From positions 66,969 to 116,203 of the forward strand of contig CALVSB010000002.1 in NCBI GenBank assembly GCA_944358895.1: a stretch of 49,235 bases of DNA, given 5' to 3'. A program made the translations under genes and the position numbers. A model generated the notes under the pieces. That model did no database searches, was not told where the DNA came from, and saw nothing but the letters and a program-made list of their open reading frames with translations. How positions within the stretch are numbered: the stretch's first letter is position 1; every line of letters starts with the position of its first letter. This DNA is from an uncultured Bacilli bacterium (GTDB taxonomy: Bacteria; Bacillota_I; Bacilli_A; RFN20; CAG-826). Of the stretch, positions 23,812 through 32,119 are shown piece after piece.

Positions 23812-26472
23812 TTACTTCTTGGCAGTCGCCCTCTTGTGGAGGATGTTCGCCTGAGCCGCGGCAAGGCGGGCAAGCGGCACCCGGAACGGAGAGCAGGAGA
23901 CGTAGTCGAGGCCGACGCCATCGTAGAACGCGATGGAGGCCGGATCGCCACCGGTCTCGCCGCAAACGCCGACGACGAGTTCCGGACGGGTGGCCCGGCC
24001 GCGTTCGAAGGCGATCTTGACGAGTTCGCCGACGCCTTCCTGATCGATGGTCTGGAAGGGGTCGAATTCATAGATCTTGCGATCGTAGTAGAAGGGGAGG
24101 AACTGGCCCGAGTCATCACGGGAGAAGCCCATGGTGAGCTGGGTGAGGTCGTTGGTCCCGAAGGAGAAGAATTCCGCTTCCTTGGCGATGTCGCCGGCAC
24201 GGAGGCAGGCTCTCGGGATTTCGATCATCGTTCCGATCTTGTAGGAGAGGGTGTGGCCTTCCTTTTTCATCTCAGCCTCGACGGCTTCGGTGACGACGGT
24301 CTTGGCCCACTTGAACTCCTTGAGTTCGCCAGCGAGCGGGATCATGATTTCCGGCTCGATGTCGTGGCCGAGTTCCTTGCTGGCCTTGAGGGCAGCTTGG
24401 ATGATGGCCGTGGCCTGCATCCGGTAGATTTCCGGGTAGGCAACGCAGAGACGGCAGCCGCGGAAGCCCATCATCGGGTTGGCCTGGTGGAGCTGCTCGA
24501 TCCGTTCCTTGACCTTCTGGACGGTGACGTTCAGGGCCTTGGCAATGCCTTCGATCTTTTCGCTTTCGTGGATTTCCGGGAGGAACTCGTGGAGAGGCGG
24601 ATCGAGGAGACGGATGCAGACGTGGCTATCCGGGTTGGCCATGTACATGGCATAGAAGTCGCTGACCTGGTAGGGGCGGAGGCGCTCGAGGGCGGCTTCG
24701 CGCTGTTCGGTCGTGTCGGAGAGGATCATGGACCTCATGTTGAGGATCCGGTCATCGGCGAAGAACATACGCTCCGTGCGGCAGAGGCCGATGCCTTCAG
24801 CGCCGAACTTGCGGGCATTCTGGGCATCGAGCGGGGTGTTGCAGTTGGCACGGATCTTGAGCCTCCGGTACTTGTCGGCCCAGCCCATGAGGCGGCCGAA
24901 GTCGCCCGAGAGGGAAGCATCCATCATGGCGATGGAGCCTTCGTAGACATAGCCAGTGGAGCCGTCGACCGAAACGATGTCGCCATCGTGGTAGACGTGG
25001 CCCTTGATGGTCATGGTCTTGGCTTCTTCATTGATGATCGCATCGGTGCAGCCGGCGACGCAGCACTTGCCCATCGAACGGGCAACGACCGCGGCGTGCG
25101 AGGTCATGCCGCCGCGAGCCGTGATGATGGCTTCGGCGTTGACCATGCCGATGATGTCTTCCGGCGAGGTTTCGGCCCGGGCGAGGACGACCTTGGTCCC
25201 GGCGTCGTGGCGAGCCTTGGCCTCTTCGGCCGAGAAGACGAGGGCACCGGTGCCAGCACCCGGGGAGGCCGGGAGGCCGGTCACGATCGGGCTGTGCTTC
25301 TTGAGGTCGGTCGGATCGAAGGTCGGGTGGAGAAGGTCATTGAGGGCCTTCGGCTCGACGCGAAGGGTCGCTTCTTCTTCGTCGATGAGTCCCTCGTCGA
25401 CGAGGTCGCAGGCAATCTTGACGGCCGCGCGAGCGGTCCGCTTGCCATTACGAGTCTGGAGGAAGTAGAGCCTCCCGCGCTCGATGGTGTACTCCATGTC
25501 CTGCATGTCGTGGAAGTAGTGCTCCATGCGCTCGATGGTGGCCATGAACTCCTTGTAGACTTCAGGCATCCGCTTCGCGAGTTCGTCGATGTGAAGCGGG
25601 GTCCGGATGCCGGCGACGACGTCCTCGCCTTGGGCGTTCGGGAGGAATTCGGCGTAGATCTTCTTTTCGCCGGTGGACGGGTTCCGGGAGAAGGCAACGC
25701 CGGTGCCGGAATCTTCGCCCATGTTGCCGAAGACCATCGTCTGGACGTTGACGGCGGTGCCCCATTCATACGGGATGCCGTTCATCTGACGGTAGACGTT
25801 GGCGCGCTCGTTGTCCCAGCTGCGGAAGACGGCCGCGACCGCTTCGCGGAGCTGAACGTACGGATCGGTCGGGAAGTCTTCGCCGAAGGTCTTCTTGTAA
25901 TAGGCCTTGTACTCGAGAACGAGTTTCTTGAGCTGCTCGGTCGTGACTTCAGTGTCGAGCTTATAGCCGTTCTGTTCCTTGATTTCGTCGAGCATCCGGT
26001 CCATGTCGGTACGCGGATGGCCCTTGGCGATGTTCGTGAACATGAGGATGAAGCGGCGGTAGCAGTCGTAAGCGAAACGCTCGTTGCTGCTAGCCTTCGC
26101 AAGTTCCTCGACCGTGGTGTCGTTGAGACCGAGGTTGAGGATGGTGTCCATCATGCCCGGCATCGAGATGCGGGCGCCCGAACGAACAGATACGAGGAGA
26201 GGAACCCCAGTTCCGCCCCCGAAGGACTTGTTGTCCACCTTTTCGACTTCGTGGATGTGCTTCACGATGTCGTCCCACACGAAGTCGGGGATCTTCTTCC
26301 CGCTTTCGTAGTAGAGAGTGCAGGCTTCGGTCGAAATGGTGAAGCCAGCCGGGATGTTGACGCCGGCCGCCGTCATTTCGGCGAGGCCATAGCCTTTGCC
26401 GCCAAGGATGTCCTTGCCGAGATGCTTCTCGGTGGCTTCCTTGAAGGAGAAGACGTACTTCTTTTCTGCCAT
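23812..26472 (-). CDS. ppdK: Pyruvate, phosphate dikinase
   Basis: Reversibly converts pyruvate, ATP and Pi to PEP, AMP and PPi; in anaerobes it often runs as a PPi-dependent glycolytic step. The 886-residue protein has the N-terminal ATP-grasp part (GGKGYGLAEMTAAGVNIPAG). The central swivelling domain carries the phosphorylated His459 in GGMTSHAAVVARSMG. The C-terminal PEP/pyruvate barrel has FGTNDLTQLTMGFSRDD and the catalytic Cys837 in GVCGETGGDP. All key residues are present. The ATG at 26472 has AGGAGG 5 nt upstream. About 250 nt of structured sequence precede it, suggesting RNA-level control. It is one of the few genes here opposed to replication. Confidence 0.98.
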   Translation of the reverse strand: MAEKKYVFSFKEATEKHLGKDILGGKGYGLAEMTAAGVNIPAGFTISTEACTLYYESGKKIPDFVWDDIVKHIHEVEKVDNKSFGGGTGVPLLVSVRSGARISMPGMMDTILNLGLNDTTVEELAKASSNERFAYDCYRRFILMFTNIAKGHPRTDMDRMLDEIKEQNGYKLDTEVTTEQLKKLVLEYKAYYKKTFGEDFPTDPYVQLREAVAAVFRSWDNERANVYRQMNGIPYEWGTAVNVQTMVFGNMGEDSGTGVAFSRNPSTGEKKIYAEFLPNAQGEDVVAGIRTPLHIDELAKRMPEVYKEFMATIERMEHYFHDMQDMEYTIERGRLYFLQTRNGKRTARAAVKIACDLVDEGLIDEEEATLRVEPKALNDLLHPTFDPTDLKKHSPIVTGLPASPGAGTGALVFSAEEAKARHDAGTKVVLARAETSPEDIIGMVNAEAIITARGGMTSHAAVVARSMGKCCVAGCTDAIINEEAKTMTIKGHVYHDGDIVSVDGSTGYVYEGSIAMMDASLSGDFGRLMGWADKYRRLKIRANCNTPLDAQNARKFGAEGIGLCRTERMFFADDRILNMRSMILSDTTEQREAALERLRPYQVSDFYAMYMANPDSHVCIRLLDPPLHEFLPEIHESEKIEGIAKALNVTVQKVKERIEQLHQANPMMGFRGCRLCVAYPEIYRMQATAIIQAALKASKELGHDIEPEIMIPLAGELKEFKWAKTVVTEAVEAEMKKEGHTLSYKIGTMIEIPRACLRAGDIAKEAEFFSFGTNDLTQLTMGFSRDDSGQFLPFYYDRKIYEFDPFQTIDQEGVGELVKIAFERGRATRPELVVGVCGETGGDPASIAFYDGVGLDYVSCSPFRVPLARLAAAQANILHKRATAKK

Positions 26473-26720
26473 GTTTTCCTCCTAAGTAACTAGGCGCTTC
26501 ATGCGCCCTGGCGTTAAAAATGATAACACCGGCTTCTTCTTATTAGAAGAAAGAACCCTTTGTCCCTAAAGCAGTCTTCCGCGCCAAGCCATTCATCGCT
26601 TCCCGAGAGGCCTGAGAGTGGAGTGGCACTTGGAATGGCGAGCTAAGTTTGCCTTGAGCGCAAATTTGGCTCCGCCATCAGGTCTACCGGGTAGACCGCC
26701 TCCTTCCAAACATGGAAATC
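26473..26720 (-). promoter_or_regulatory. Long structured 5' leader of ppdK, candidate regulatory RNA
   Basis: The 369-nt gap between ppdK and the lipoprotein gene (26473-26841) is largely occupied by base-paired segments that read towards ppdK. GGTCTA/TAGACC hairpin: 26680-26696. Long stem of about 17 bp with two G-U pairs: 26629-26678 (GATGGCG..AGCCAAATTTGC with GCAAACTTAGCT..CGCCATTC). TTCTTCT/AGAAGAA hairpin: about 26533-26552. GGCGC/GCGCC hairpin just before the ribosome-binding site: 26492-26506. The CGCCATTC arm can pair instead with GAATGG..GGCG near 26575-26592, so two exclusive folds are possible. I cannot assign a known riboswitch class; T-box, SAM, TPP and glycine signatures are absent. 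Confidence 0.5.
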
Positions 26721-26770
26721 TTTGCCTTTCCGCCTTAAGGAAATAATGTTCCTAATGTATCAAATATTCA

Positions 26771-26798
26771 TTGACATTCGACCTTTTCATTTCATATT
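26771..26798 (+). promoter_or_regulatory. Promoter for the repeat lipoprotein gene
   Basis: A perfect -35 TTGACA (26771-26776) is followed 16 nt later by CATATT (26793-26798). It lies 44 nt before the ATG at 26842. A related TTGACA (28486-28491) precedes the decayed copy downstream. Confidence 0.6.
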
Positions 26799-26841
26799 GA
26801 ACGCATGCCTGCCACCGCAGGCAAGAAAGGAACACTCAAGA

Positions 26842-28389
26842 ATGGAAAAGAAAGCGTTGGTTCTTCTTTCCCTCGGCGCCATCCTCGGCCTCGCCTCGTG
26901 CGGCGGGGATGCTGTCGGATCATCATCTGCGATTGCTTCTACGTCCGAAACGGCCTCGTCCGAAAGCCAAGCCGACAGCGAAATTGCGAGCTCGTCTGAG
27001 TCGTCTTCCGCCGTCGTTAACTCTTCGACCTCTTCAAGCGAGCCGGCCATCGAAGTCGGGGCCTGGAGCGCCGATATGGAGGAAATGCTCGATATCCTTA
27101 CGAATGGGCACGTGCCGCCTGTTACCGTCGAATTGGCCGCTTCCGATTGCGGAATCGGGTCCGACAGCGGCGGAAATTACGCGATCGTCGCTGAAAACAT
27201 CGACTATTCGCTCGTCGAAGACTGGGCTGCGGTTCTCGTGGAAGCCGGATATGAAGACAATACCGATCTCTATGCCAGCTTGGGCTATCAGATCCTTGAG
27301 GGCGAAATCGTCCTCGATGCCACTTTCGAGGACGCAAGCGCCCTGCAAATCGACATTTACTTCTGGGGCCTCGACGACGAGCCGGCCGGCGAAGGGACGG
27401 GAACGTTGAATGCTTACCTCTATTACGTGGCGCCCACTTTCACTGAATTCCCGGCCGCTAGCATCAGTGAGATGCTCGAGACCCATTTCGGAATCACCGG
27501 CGTTGAAGTCCCGGCTTTCGAAGCCGATGAGTACACCATTTACGAGCCTGATACTCAATATCCGTACATCGAGGTCGACGGAACCACCGCGACCGACCAA
27601 AGCGCCGCCTATGAAGCCACTCTCGAAGCTGCCGGCTGGACGGCTCAGGGATCTGGTTACCTGGATGCGACTGGAGCGGTTCTTGTCGAATTTGGCTTTG
27701 CGTCCGACCACGGCACCTTCTACATCTTGGTCATGCCGGCCCCGAGCACCGATTGGCCGACCGATTTGGTGAATGATGTTCTTGACTACCTAGGCGTGAC
27801 CGGCGTCGAGATTCCTGCTCTCGACGGAGCCGACTCTTATGAAGTCAACACGAGCTATCTCGACTGGCTTGGAGTTGCCTATGTCTTGTGCTACGGCATC
27901 GACGGAACGGCCACCTACAACGCTGCTCTCGAGGCTGCCGGATGGACTTACGACGCCGAGAACGAGATGTACATCGATCCTAGCGAAGCCGTTGCCATTT
28001 ACGCCGAGTACTACGAGGGAGATGGGACCCAAATCACGATTCAGCTTGCCCCGGCCAAACCCGTAACCGAGTATCCGGCGGCCGACCTCGCCGCGATCCT
28101 TGCCGACTATGGCTATAGTGACGTCACCATCCCGGCCCCGGAAGGTGAGTTCACCGGTTATATTATCGATGACACGCTTGCCGACTACGGAATGCTCTAC
28201 GTTGCCTGCTATTCAGCGACCGACTACACCGAGTCGTACGAAGCCCAGCTCGAAGCGGCGGGGTGGACCTATGATGCCGAGGGAATGTGGTATGTTTCCC
28301 CGGATAACGCCGACATCACGCTGAGTCCCTGCTACAACGCCGAATCCGGCTACCTTGAAATTGCCATCTATTGGCCTGCCGCGCTCTGA
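26842..28389 (+). CDS. Secreted lipoprotein with four repeats of about 100 residues
   Basis: A 515-residue surface lipoprotein of unknown function. The signal peptide MEKKALVLLSLGAILGLASC ends at the lipid-acceptor cysteine. A Ser-rich linker of about 50 residues follows. The rest is four tandem units of about 100 residues, each with an amphipathic helix, a VEVPAF-type strand and, in the last two, EAAGWTYDAE. Each unit ends in a hydrophobic strand such as YLEIAIYWP. The units are very acidic and rich in aromatic residues, as in extracellular binding domains. The ATG at 26842 fits the signal peptide; AAAGG lies 11 nt upstream. The longer frame from 26722 has no such start. Repeat number may vary between strains. 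Confidence 0.8.
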   Translation: MEKKALVLLSLGAILGLASCGGDAVGSSSAIASTSETASSESQADSEIASSSESSSAVVNSSTSSSEPAIEVGAWSADMEEMLDILTNGHVPPVTVELAASDCGIGSDSGGNYAIVAENIDYSLVEDWAAVLVEAGYEDNTDLYASLGYQILEGEIVLDATFEDASALQIDIYFWGLDDEPAGEGTGTLNAYLYYVAPTFTEFPAASISEMLETHFGITGVEVPAFEADEYTIYEPDTQYPYIEVDGTTATDQSAAYEATLEAAGWTAQGSGYLDATGAVLVEFGFASDHGTFYILVMPAPSTDWPTDLVNDVLDYLGVTGVEIPALDGADSYEVNTSYLDWLGVAYVLCYGIDGTATYNAALEAAGWTYDAENEMYIDPSEAVAIYAEYYEGDGTQITIQLAPAKPVTEYPAADLAAILADYGYSDVTIPAPEGEFTGYIIDDTLADYGMLYVACYSATDYTESYEAQLEAAGWTYDAEGMWYVSPDNADITLSPCYNAESGYLEIAIYWPAAL

Positions 28390-28429
28390 TTGCTTAGTTA
28401 GAGCCTAGCGGCTAAAACGCCAGCAAATC

Positions 28430-28463
28430 AGCCCTCGATTGTTTAAAACAGCGGGGGCTTTTT
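28430..28463 (+). terminator. Terminator after the repeat lipoprotein
   Basis: AGCCC pairs with GGGCT around a loop of about 19 nt and is followed by five T. The stem is short, so the call is moderate. Confidence 0.6.
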
Positions 28464-28485
28464 CCTTGGATGGCGCAAAAGACGA

Positions 28486-28896
28486 TTGACAATTCCATAA
28501 ACGAATCCATCGTCTTTCCATGACCTATCGCGGAAGAAAGGAACATCAAAGATTAACTAAAGAAAGCGTTGGTTCTTCTTTCCCTCGGCCTCGTCTTCGG
28601 CCTCGCTCCTTGCGAGCGTCGGCTATGAGAACATCGTCGTTCCGGCTCCAGAAGGCACCTTCAGCCAATATGTCGTCGACGACGACTGGATGAACCTCTT
28701 CAATGCCATCTACGTCAATTGCTACACCGACAACGCCAATTCGTCCGACGAGTACGTCACTCAGATCACCGCGGCTGGCTGGGTCCTCTCGGGCAACGTC
28801 TACGTGAACAGCGCCTACGAGGGCATTTCACTTTCGGCTCGCTACGATGCCGATTTGGGTTACCTCGAGATCATGGCCATCTGCGCGGCTGCCTAA
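28486..28896 (+). pseudogene. Decayed partial copy of the repeat lipoprotein gene
   Basis: The -35 TTGACA, the GAAAGGAAC leader and the signal-peptide codons of the upstream lipoprotein recur here; the codons from AAGAAAGCG to CCCTCGG are identical. The start codon is gone (TAA CTA in place of ATG GAA). The signal-peptide frame then runs GLAPCERRL and hits a stop. From 28614, one base out of phase, a single C-terminal repeat continues (VGYENIVVPAPEGTFSQYV to YLEIMAICAAA). So the copy kept both ends, lost most repeats and is frameshifted at the junction. An internal ATG at 28690 could give 68 residues without a signal. I see no sign that it is expressed. Confidence 0.8.
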
Positions 28897-28916
28897 AGAA
28901 ACGTTCCAAGTTTGGA

Positions 28917-28945
28917 GCCGGAAATCCTTCCGGCCCTTTCTTTTT
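28917..28945 (+). terminator. Terminator after the decayed lipoprotein copy
   Basis: GCCGGAA pairs perfectly with TTCCGGC around a 4-nt loop, followed by CCTTTCTTTTT. It lies only 17 nt before the next start codon. Confidence 0.85.
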
Positions 28946-28949
28946 GGCC

Positions 28950-28955
28950 TAGACT
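28950..28955 (+). promoter_or_regulatory. Putative -10 of a leaderless GDPD promoter
   Basis: TAGACT, directly after a terminator, is followed by 6 nt and the ATG at 28962, with no ribosome-binding site. Same arrangement as before yaaA, glmU and rqcP. Confidence 0.4.
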
Positions 28956-28961
28956 TAGACC

Positions 28962-29678
28962 ATGAAGAAAGATTGGAAGAGCTACCTCGATTCCCGCTTC
29001 TACAAGGGAATCGCCCATCGCGGGCTTCACGATGAGAAACGGACGGAAAACGGCCTCGAGGCTTTCAAAAACGCCATCGAGCACGACAAGGCGTTCGAGT
29101 ACGACATCCATTTGACAAAGGACGGCCAGTTGGTCGTCATCCACGATTCGGAACTGAAGCGGGTGACTGGCAAGGAGGGAATCGTCGAGGAAAAGACCCT
29201 AGCTGAATTAAAAGAAAACTACCGTCTTCTCGACGGCGAGGAGATCCCGAGCCTAGAGGAAGTACTAAGTCTCAATGACGGCCGGGTTCCCATGGTCATC
29301 GAGTTGAAGGCTTACGGCCGGAGCAAGGCAATCAAGGCCTTGGCCCATGCGGCCCGGGCGGCCCTCCAGGGACGCGTCGACCCGAGGAAAGCCATCGTCA
29401 TTTCCTTTGACCCGCGGGCTCTTCTTCACTTCGGGGCGAAGAGTGGCTTCCATCTTTCGCTTCTGGTCTGCCTTGAGAAGAAGTGGACGCTGTCGCTTCG
29501 AAACTTCTTTGACTCGCTCGATCTCGACCAGCGTCTTGTTCTCGACAAGAAAGTCGTCGCCTACCGGAGGAAAGGCCACCTTATCAATGCCTGGACGATC
29601 CGGAGCCTCGAGGCTCAAAGGAGCGCGGCTCCCTATGCTGACCTCATCACTTACGAGAATTTCGACTATCCGGAATAA
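28962..29678 (+). CDS. Glycerophosphodiester phosphodiesterase family protein
   Basis: GDPD enzyme of 238 residues that hydrolyses glycerophosphodiesters to glycerol-3-phosphate and an alcohol, with a divalent metal. The catalytic set is visible: His19 and Arg20 in GIAHRGLHDE, Glu29-Asn30, the metal ligands Glu46 and Asp48 in FEYDIHLTKDG, and His61 in VVIHDSELKRVTG. The C-terminal part has VINAWTI-like INAWTIRS, as in other members. There is no signal peptide, so it acts in the cytoplasm, probably in phospholipid turnover or use of imported deacylated lipids. It is expressed alone: a terminator precedes it, and the gap to the next gene is 152 nt. Confidence 0.9.
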   Translation: MKKDWKSYLDSRFYKGIAHRGLHDEKRTENGLEAFKNAIEHDKAFEYDIHLTKDGQLVVIHDSELKRVTGKEGIVEEKTLAELKENYRLLDGEEIPSLEEVLSLNDGRVPMVIELKAYGRSKAIKALAHAARAALQGRVDPRKAIVISFDPRALLHFGAKSGFHLSLLVCLEKKWTLSLRNFFDSLDLDQRLVLDKKVVAYRRKGHLINAWTIRSLEAQRSAAPYADLITYENFDYPE

Positions 29679-29741
29679 GGACTCTTTTTGAAAAGATAAA
29701 CGCGTTTTGCGCGCGATAATTGAATTTGCTGCTTGAAGGCA

Positions 29742-29762
29742 TAACGAGTTTTTCTCGTTATC
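29742..29762. repeat. Perfect inverted repeat in the GDPD-kinase gap
   Basis: ATAACGAG and CTCGTTAT flank a TTTTT loop. It could be a hairpin ending the GDPD message or an operator for the kinase; the T-run is in the loop, so it is not a normal terminator. Confidence 0.5.
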
Positions 29763-29815
29763 GAAACCAGCAAAAAGTCCGGGCGATTGCTTCTTTTGTG
29801 TCGGAAATGAAGTGT

Positions 29816-29821
29816 TAAAAT
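29816..29821 (+). promoter_or_regulatory. Extended -10 (TGT-TAAAAT) before the FGGY kinase gene
   Basis: TAAAAT preceded by the extended-promoter TGn lies 9 nt before the ATG at 29831. No ribosome-binding site is visible, so the transcript would have only a few untranslated bases. Confidence 0.5.
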
Positions 29822-29830
29822 GCCCTTATC

Positions 29831-31408
29831 ATGAATGATTCCCCATTGGCTTTGACCATCGACTTCGGAACCCAGAGCGTCAAAGTTGCGATTTTCGACC
29901 AGACCGGATCGGTGGTGGCCTTCGAAAAAGAAGACTATGAACCGCCTTACGTCAGCCCGCTTCCCAACTATGCCGAACAACGGCCCGACTACTACTACGA
30001 GTGTCTTTGCAAGGCCGCCCGAAGGCTAAGCGAAAAGAATGCCGACCTTCTCAAGAGGGTGACCGCCGCGACGATTGACTGCTTCCGCGATTCCTGCGTC
30101 CTCCTCGACGAGAACATGAAGCCGGTCCGCCCGATGATCATCTGGCTCGACCAGCGCCTCGCGACCTCCAAAAAGAAGCTGCCTTTGATCGACCGCTTCC
30201 TTTTCGCCTTGGTCGGCATGAGCGAAACGGTGAAGCTGAACCGCGCGCGTTCCTACGCCAACTGGGTGCAGGAACACGAGCCGGAAATCTGGGCCAAGAC
30301 CAAGAAGTACGTGAATGCCTCGGCCTACTTCACCTATCTCATCACCGGCCATCTGGCCGATTCCTCCAGCTCGACGGTCGGCCATTACCCCATCGATTTC
30401 AAGCGCCATCGCTGGTACAAGCGGCCCGAACATCATCTCAAAGGGAAGATCTTCGGGGTGAAAAAAAGCCAGTTGGCTGATCTTGTGATGGAAGGGCAGG
30501 AACTAGGCCGCGTTTCCGCGAAGTGCGCGGCTGAAACCGGCCTCCCCGAAGGGCTTAGATTCCTGGCTTCCGGAAGTGACAAATCATGCGAAACCTTGGG
30601 CTTGGGGGTCGTCGATTCCTCGCTCGGAGCCCTTTCCCTCGGGACAGCTTGCACGATCGAGACGACGATCGACCGCTACATGGAGTCGGAACGTTTCCTG
30701 CCGGGCTACCCAAGCTGCATCCCCGGGTATTACAACCTCGACGTTCAAATCTACCGGGGTTTTTGGATGATTTCCTGGTTCCGGAAGGAATTTGCCTACA
30801 AAGCCAGCCCTCAGGAGCTCGACAAGATGCTCGATAGCACTCCGCCGGGCGCCGACGGCTTGGTCCTCCAGCCCTATTGGGGACCGGGACTGGCTCGACC
30901 GCTGGCCAAGGGAACGGTCATCGGCTGGAGCGACTCTTCGACGAGCGCCCATTTCTATCGGGCCATCATCGAAGGCATTTGCTATGCCCTCCGCGAGAGT
31001 TTCGAGTCCTTTGAGAAAAAAGTCGGGCACCGGATTCCGGTCATCCGCGTTTCCGGCGGTGGGGCCAACAGCCCGGCCGTCTGCCAGATCGCGGCCAATA
31101 TCTTCAACCGCCCGATCGAGCGGGTCCAGACGACGGAGACTTCATCCCTCGGCGCGGCCATTGCCACCTATCTCGCGGCCGGCGTCTTCAAAGATCCCAA
31201 GGAAGCCGTAGGCAAAATGGTCCATCTGAAAGACCGCTTCGAGCCGGACGAAAACGTGGCTCGGAAGTACGATCGTCTCTTCCACGACGTCTATCTCCAG
31301 CTCTTCCCTTCGCTACGAAAGGTCTACCGGAACATCAAAGCCTTCAACCGGGCCGAGGATGCCGAGCGGTTGGCCGAACTGGAGGCAGAGAAAAAGAAAG
31401 CCAAATAA
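29831..31408 (+). CDS. FGGY-family carbohydrate kinase
   Basis: A 525-residue kinase of the FGGY family (xylulokinase, gluconate kinase, glycerol kinase and relatives), phosphorylating a sugar or polyol with ATP. The N-terminal phosphate loop is LTIDFGTQSVKVAIFD. The mid motif PVRPMIIWLDQR matches the family signature, and the ATP-binding C-terminal half has IRVSGGGANSPAVCQIAANI. The usual MHG or NQRE substrate signatures are replaced by TIDCFRDSCVLL, so I cannot name the substrate and do not call it xylulokinase. It is cytoplasmic. It is transcribed alone and ends at a terminator shared with convergent tetR. Confidence 0.85.
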   Translation: MNDSPLALTIDFGTQSVKVAIFDQTGSVVAFEKEDYEPPYVSPLPNYAEQRPDYYYECLCKAARRLSEKNADLLKRVTAATIDCFRDSCVLLDENMKPVRPMIIWLDQRLATSKKKLPLIDRFLFALVGMSETVKLNRARSYANWVQEHEPEIWAKTKKYVNASAYFTYLITGHLADSSSSTVGHYPIDFKRHRWYKRPEHHLKGKIFGVKKSQLADLVMEGQELGRVSAKCAAETGLPEGLRFLASGSDKSCETLGLGVVDSSLGALSLGTACTIETTIDRYMESERFLPGYPSCIPGYYNLDVQIYRGFWMISWFRKEFAYKASPQELDKMLDSTPPGADGLVLQPYWGPGLARPLAKGTVIGWSDSSTSAHFYRAIIEGICYALRESFESFEKKVGHRIPVIRVSGGGANSPAVCQIAANIFNRPIERVQTTETSSLGAAIATYLAAGVFKDPKEAVGKMVHLKDRFEPDENVARKYDRLFHDVYLQLFPSLRKVYRNIKAFNRAEDAERLAELEAEKKKAK

Positions 31409-31436
31409 AAATGCCCCGCAAAGGGCATTTTTCGTT
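31407..31436. terminator. Bidirectional terminator between FGGY kinase and tetR
   Basis: AAAAATGCCC and GGGCATTTTT form a 10-bp perfect stem around CGCAAA. Each strand ends in a T-run, so the convergent genes share it. Confidence 0.9.
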
Positions 31437-31447
31437 GGATATAGCGA

Positions 31448-32059
31448 CTAATCCGTCATCTTGACGAAGAATTTTAGGATGTATTCCGGCTTCGGGCACT
31501 TGAAGTCGAGCCCTTTGTAGCGGATCCGGCGGTAAGAGATGCCGGTGAACCAGTCGAGGAAGAAGGATGTGACCCATTCGGCGTTTTCCGACCTGCCGGT
31601 TCCTTCCTCTTTGGCCTCGCGTTGAAGGCGGGCGACGACGTCTTGGGCGTCGTAAATCTTCAGGGTGGCCCGAACCTCCTCGCTGATCGAGTAAGCGGAG
31701 CGGCGAACCTCGACAAGCCTCGAAAGGAGAAGTTTTTCCCCGCCCTCGGAAAGAAGCTTGGCGACGAAATTGCAGAATTCCTTGAGTCCGGCCGTTCCGT
31801 GCATTTCCTCGATATGGCGGATTTCCATCATCAAGGACGGATACTTGGCCGAGTAGGTTTCGACCACGGCATTGAAGAGCTCTTCCTTGCTCTTGAAGTA
31901 GTAGTAGAAGAGTCCGTGGGAGCAGCGGCATGCGTCGGCGATTCCGTCGACCGTCAAGGAATCGTAACCGTCGTAGGCAAAGAGGCGGAGGGATTTCCGG
32001 AGAATGGACTCCCGGCGCTTATCGCGCATTTGTTGATTTAGTTCTTTTGACCTTGGCAT
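31448..32059 (-). CDS. TetR-family transcriptional regulator
   Basis: A 203-residue repressor. The N-terminal helix-turn-helix reads ILRKSLRLFAYDGYDSLTV, then IADACRCSHGLFYYYFKSKE, the standard TetR signature with the recognition helix and YYYF. The rest is the all-helical ligand-binding and dimerisation domain; the ligand is unknown. I use the ATG at 32059 with AAAGG upstream; a TTG five codons earlier lies in the operator. Upstream are two perfect 10-bp palindromes, probably its own operators, shared with the divergent flavodoxin-like gene. The convergent partner is the FGGY kinase. Its target genes are inferred only from this layout. Confidence 0.9.
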   Translation of the reverse strand: MPRSKELNQQMRDKRRESILRKSLRLFAYDGYDSLTVDGIADACRCSHGLFYYYFKSKEELFNAVVETYSAKYPSLMMEIRHIEEMHGTAGLKEFCNFVAKLLSEGGEKLLLSRLVEVRRSAYSISEEVRATLKIYDAQDVVARLQREAKEEGTGRSENAEWVTSFFLDWFTGISYRRIRYKGLDFKCPKPEYILKFFVKMTD

Positions 32060-32066
32060 ATGCAAC

Positions 32067-32099
32067 CTTTGCAAAGATTTTTGTTATTGTTTTGCAAAA
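32067..32099. promoter_or_regulatory. Twin palindromic operator between tetR and the flavodoxin-like gene
   Basis: CTTTGCAAAG (32067-32076) and TTTTGCAAAA (32090-32099) are both perfect palindromes with a common TTTGCAAA core, 23 bp apart centre to centre. They overlap the start region of tetR and lie before the divergent flavodoxin-like gene, the usual place for a TetR site. Confidence 0.65.
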
Positions 32100-32119
32100 T
32101 GTCAATAAAGGAGGCCCGT

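Noticed and set aside
23836-26493. 885-codon open frame on the plus strand, exactly antisense to ppdK
   Set aside because: Long antisense frames are expected in GC-rich codon patterns. The translation is low-complexity and charged with no recognisable domain, while ppdK has every catalytic motif.
26560-26640. GCCACT followed by GGGAAG on the minus strand, considered as part of a cobalamin riboswitch in the ppdK leader
   Set aside because: The other core elements of that riboswitch (including the B12 box) are missing; the short strings alone are chance-level.
28690-28896. 68-codon frame in the decayed lipoprotein copy as an independent gene
   Set aside because: It is the tail of one repeat starting at an internal Met, has no ribosome-binding site and no signal peptide; better explained as a pseudogene.
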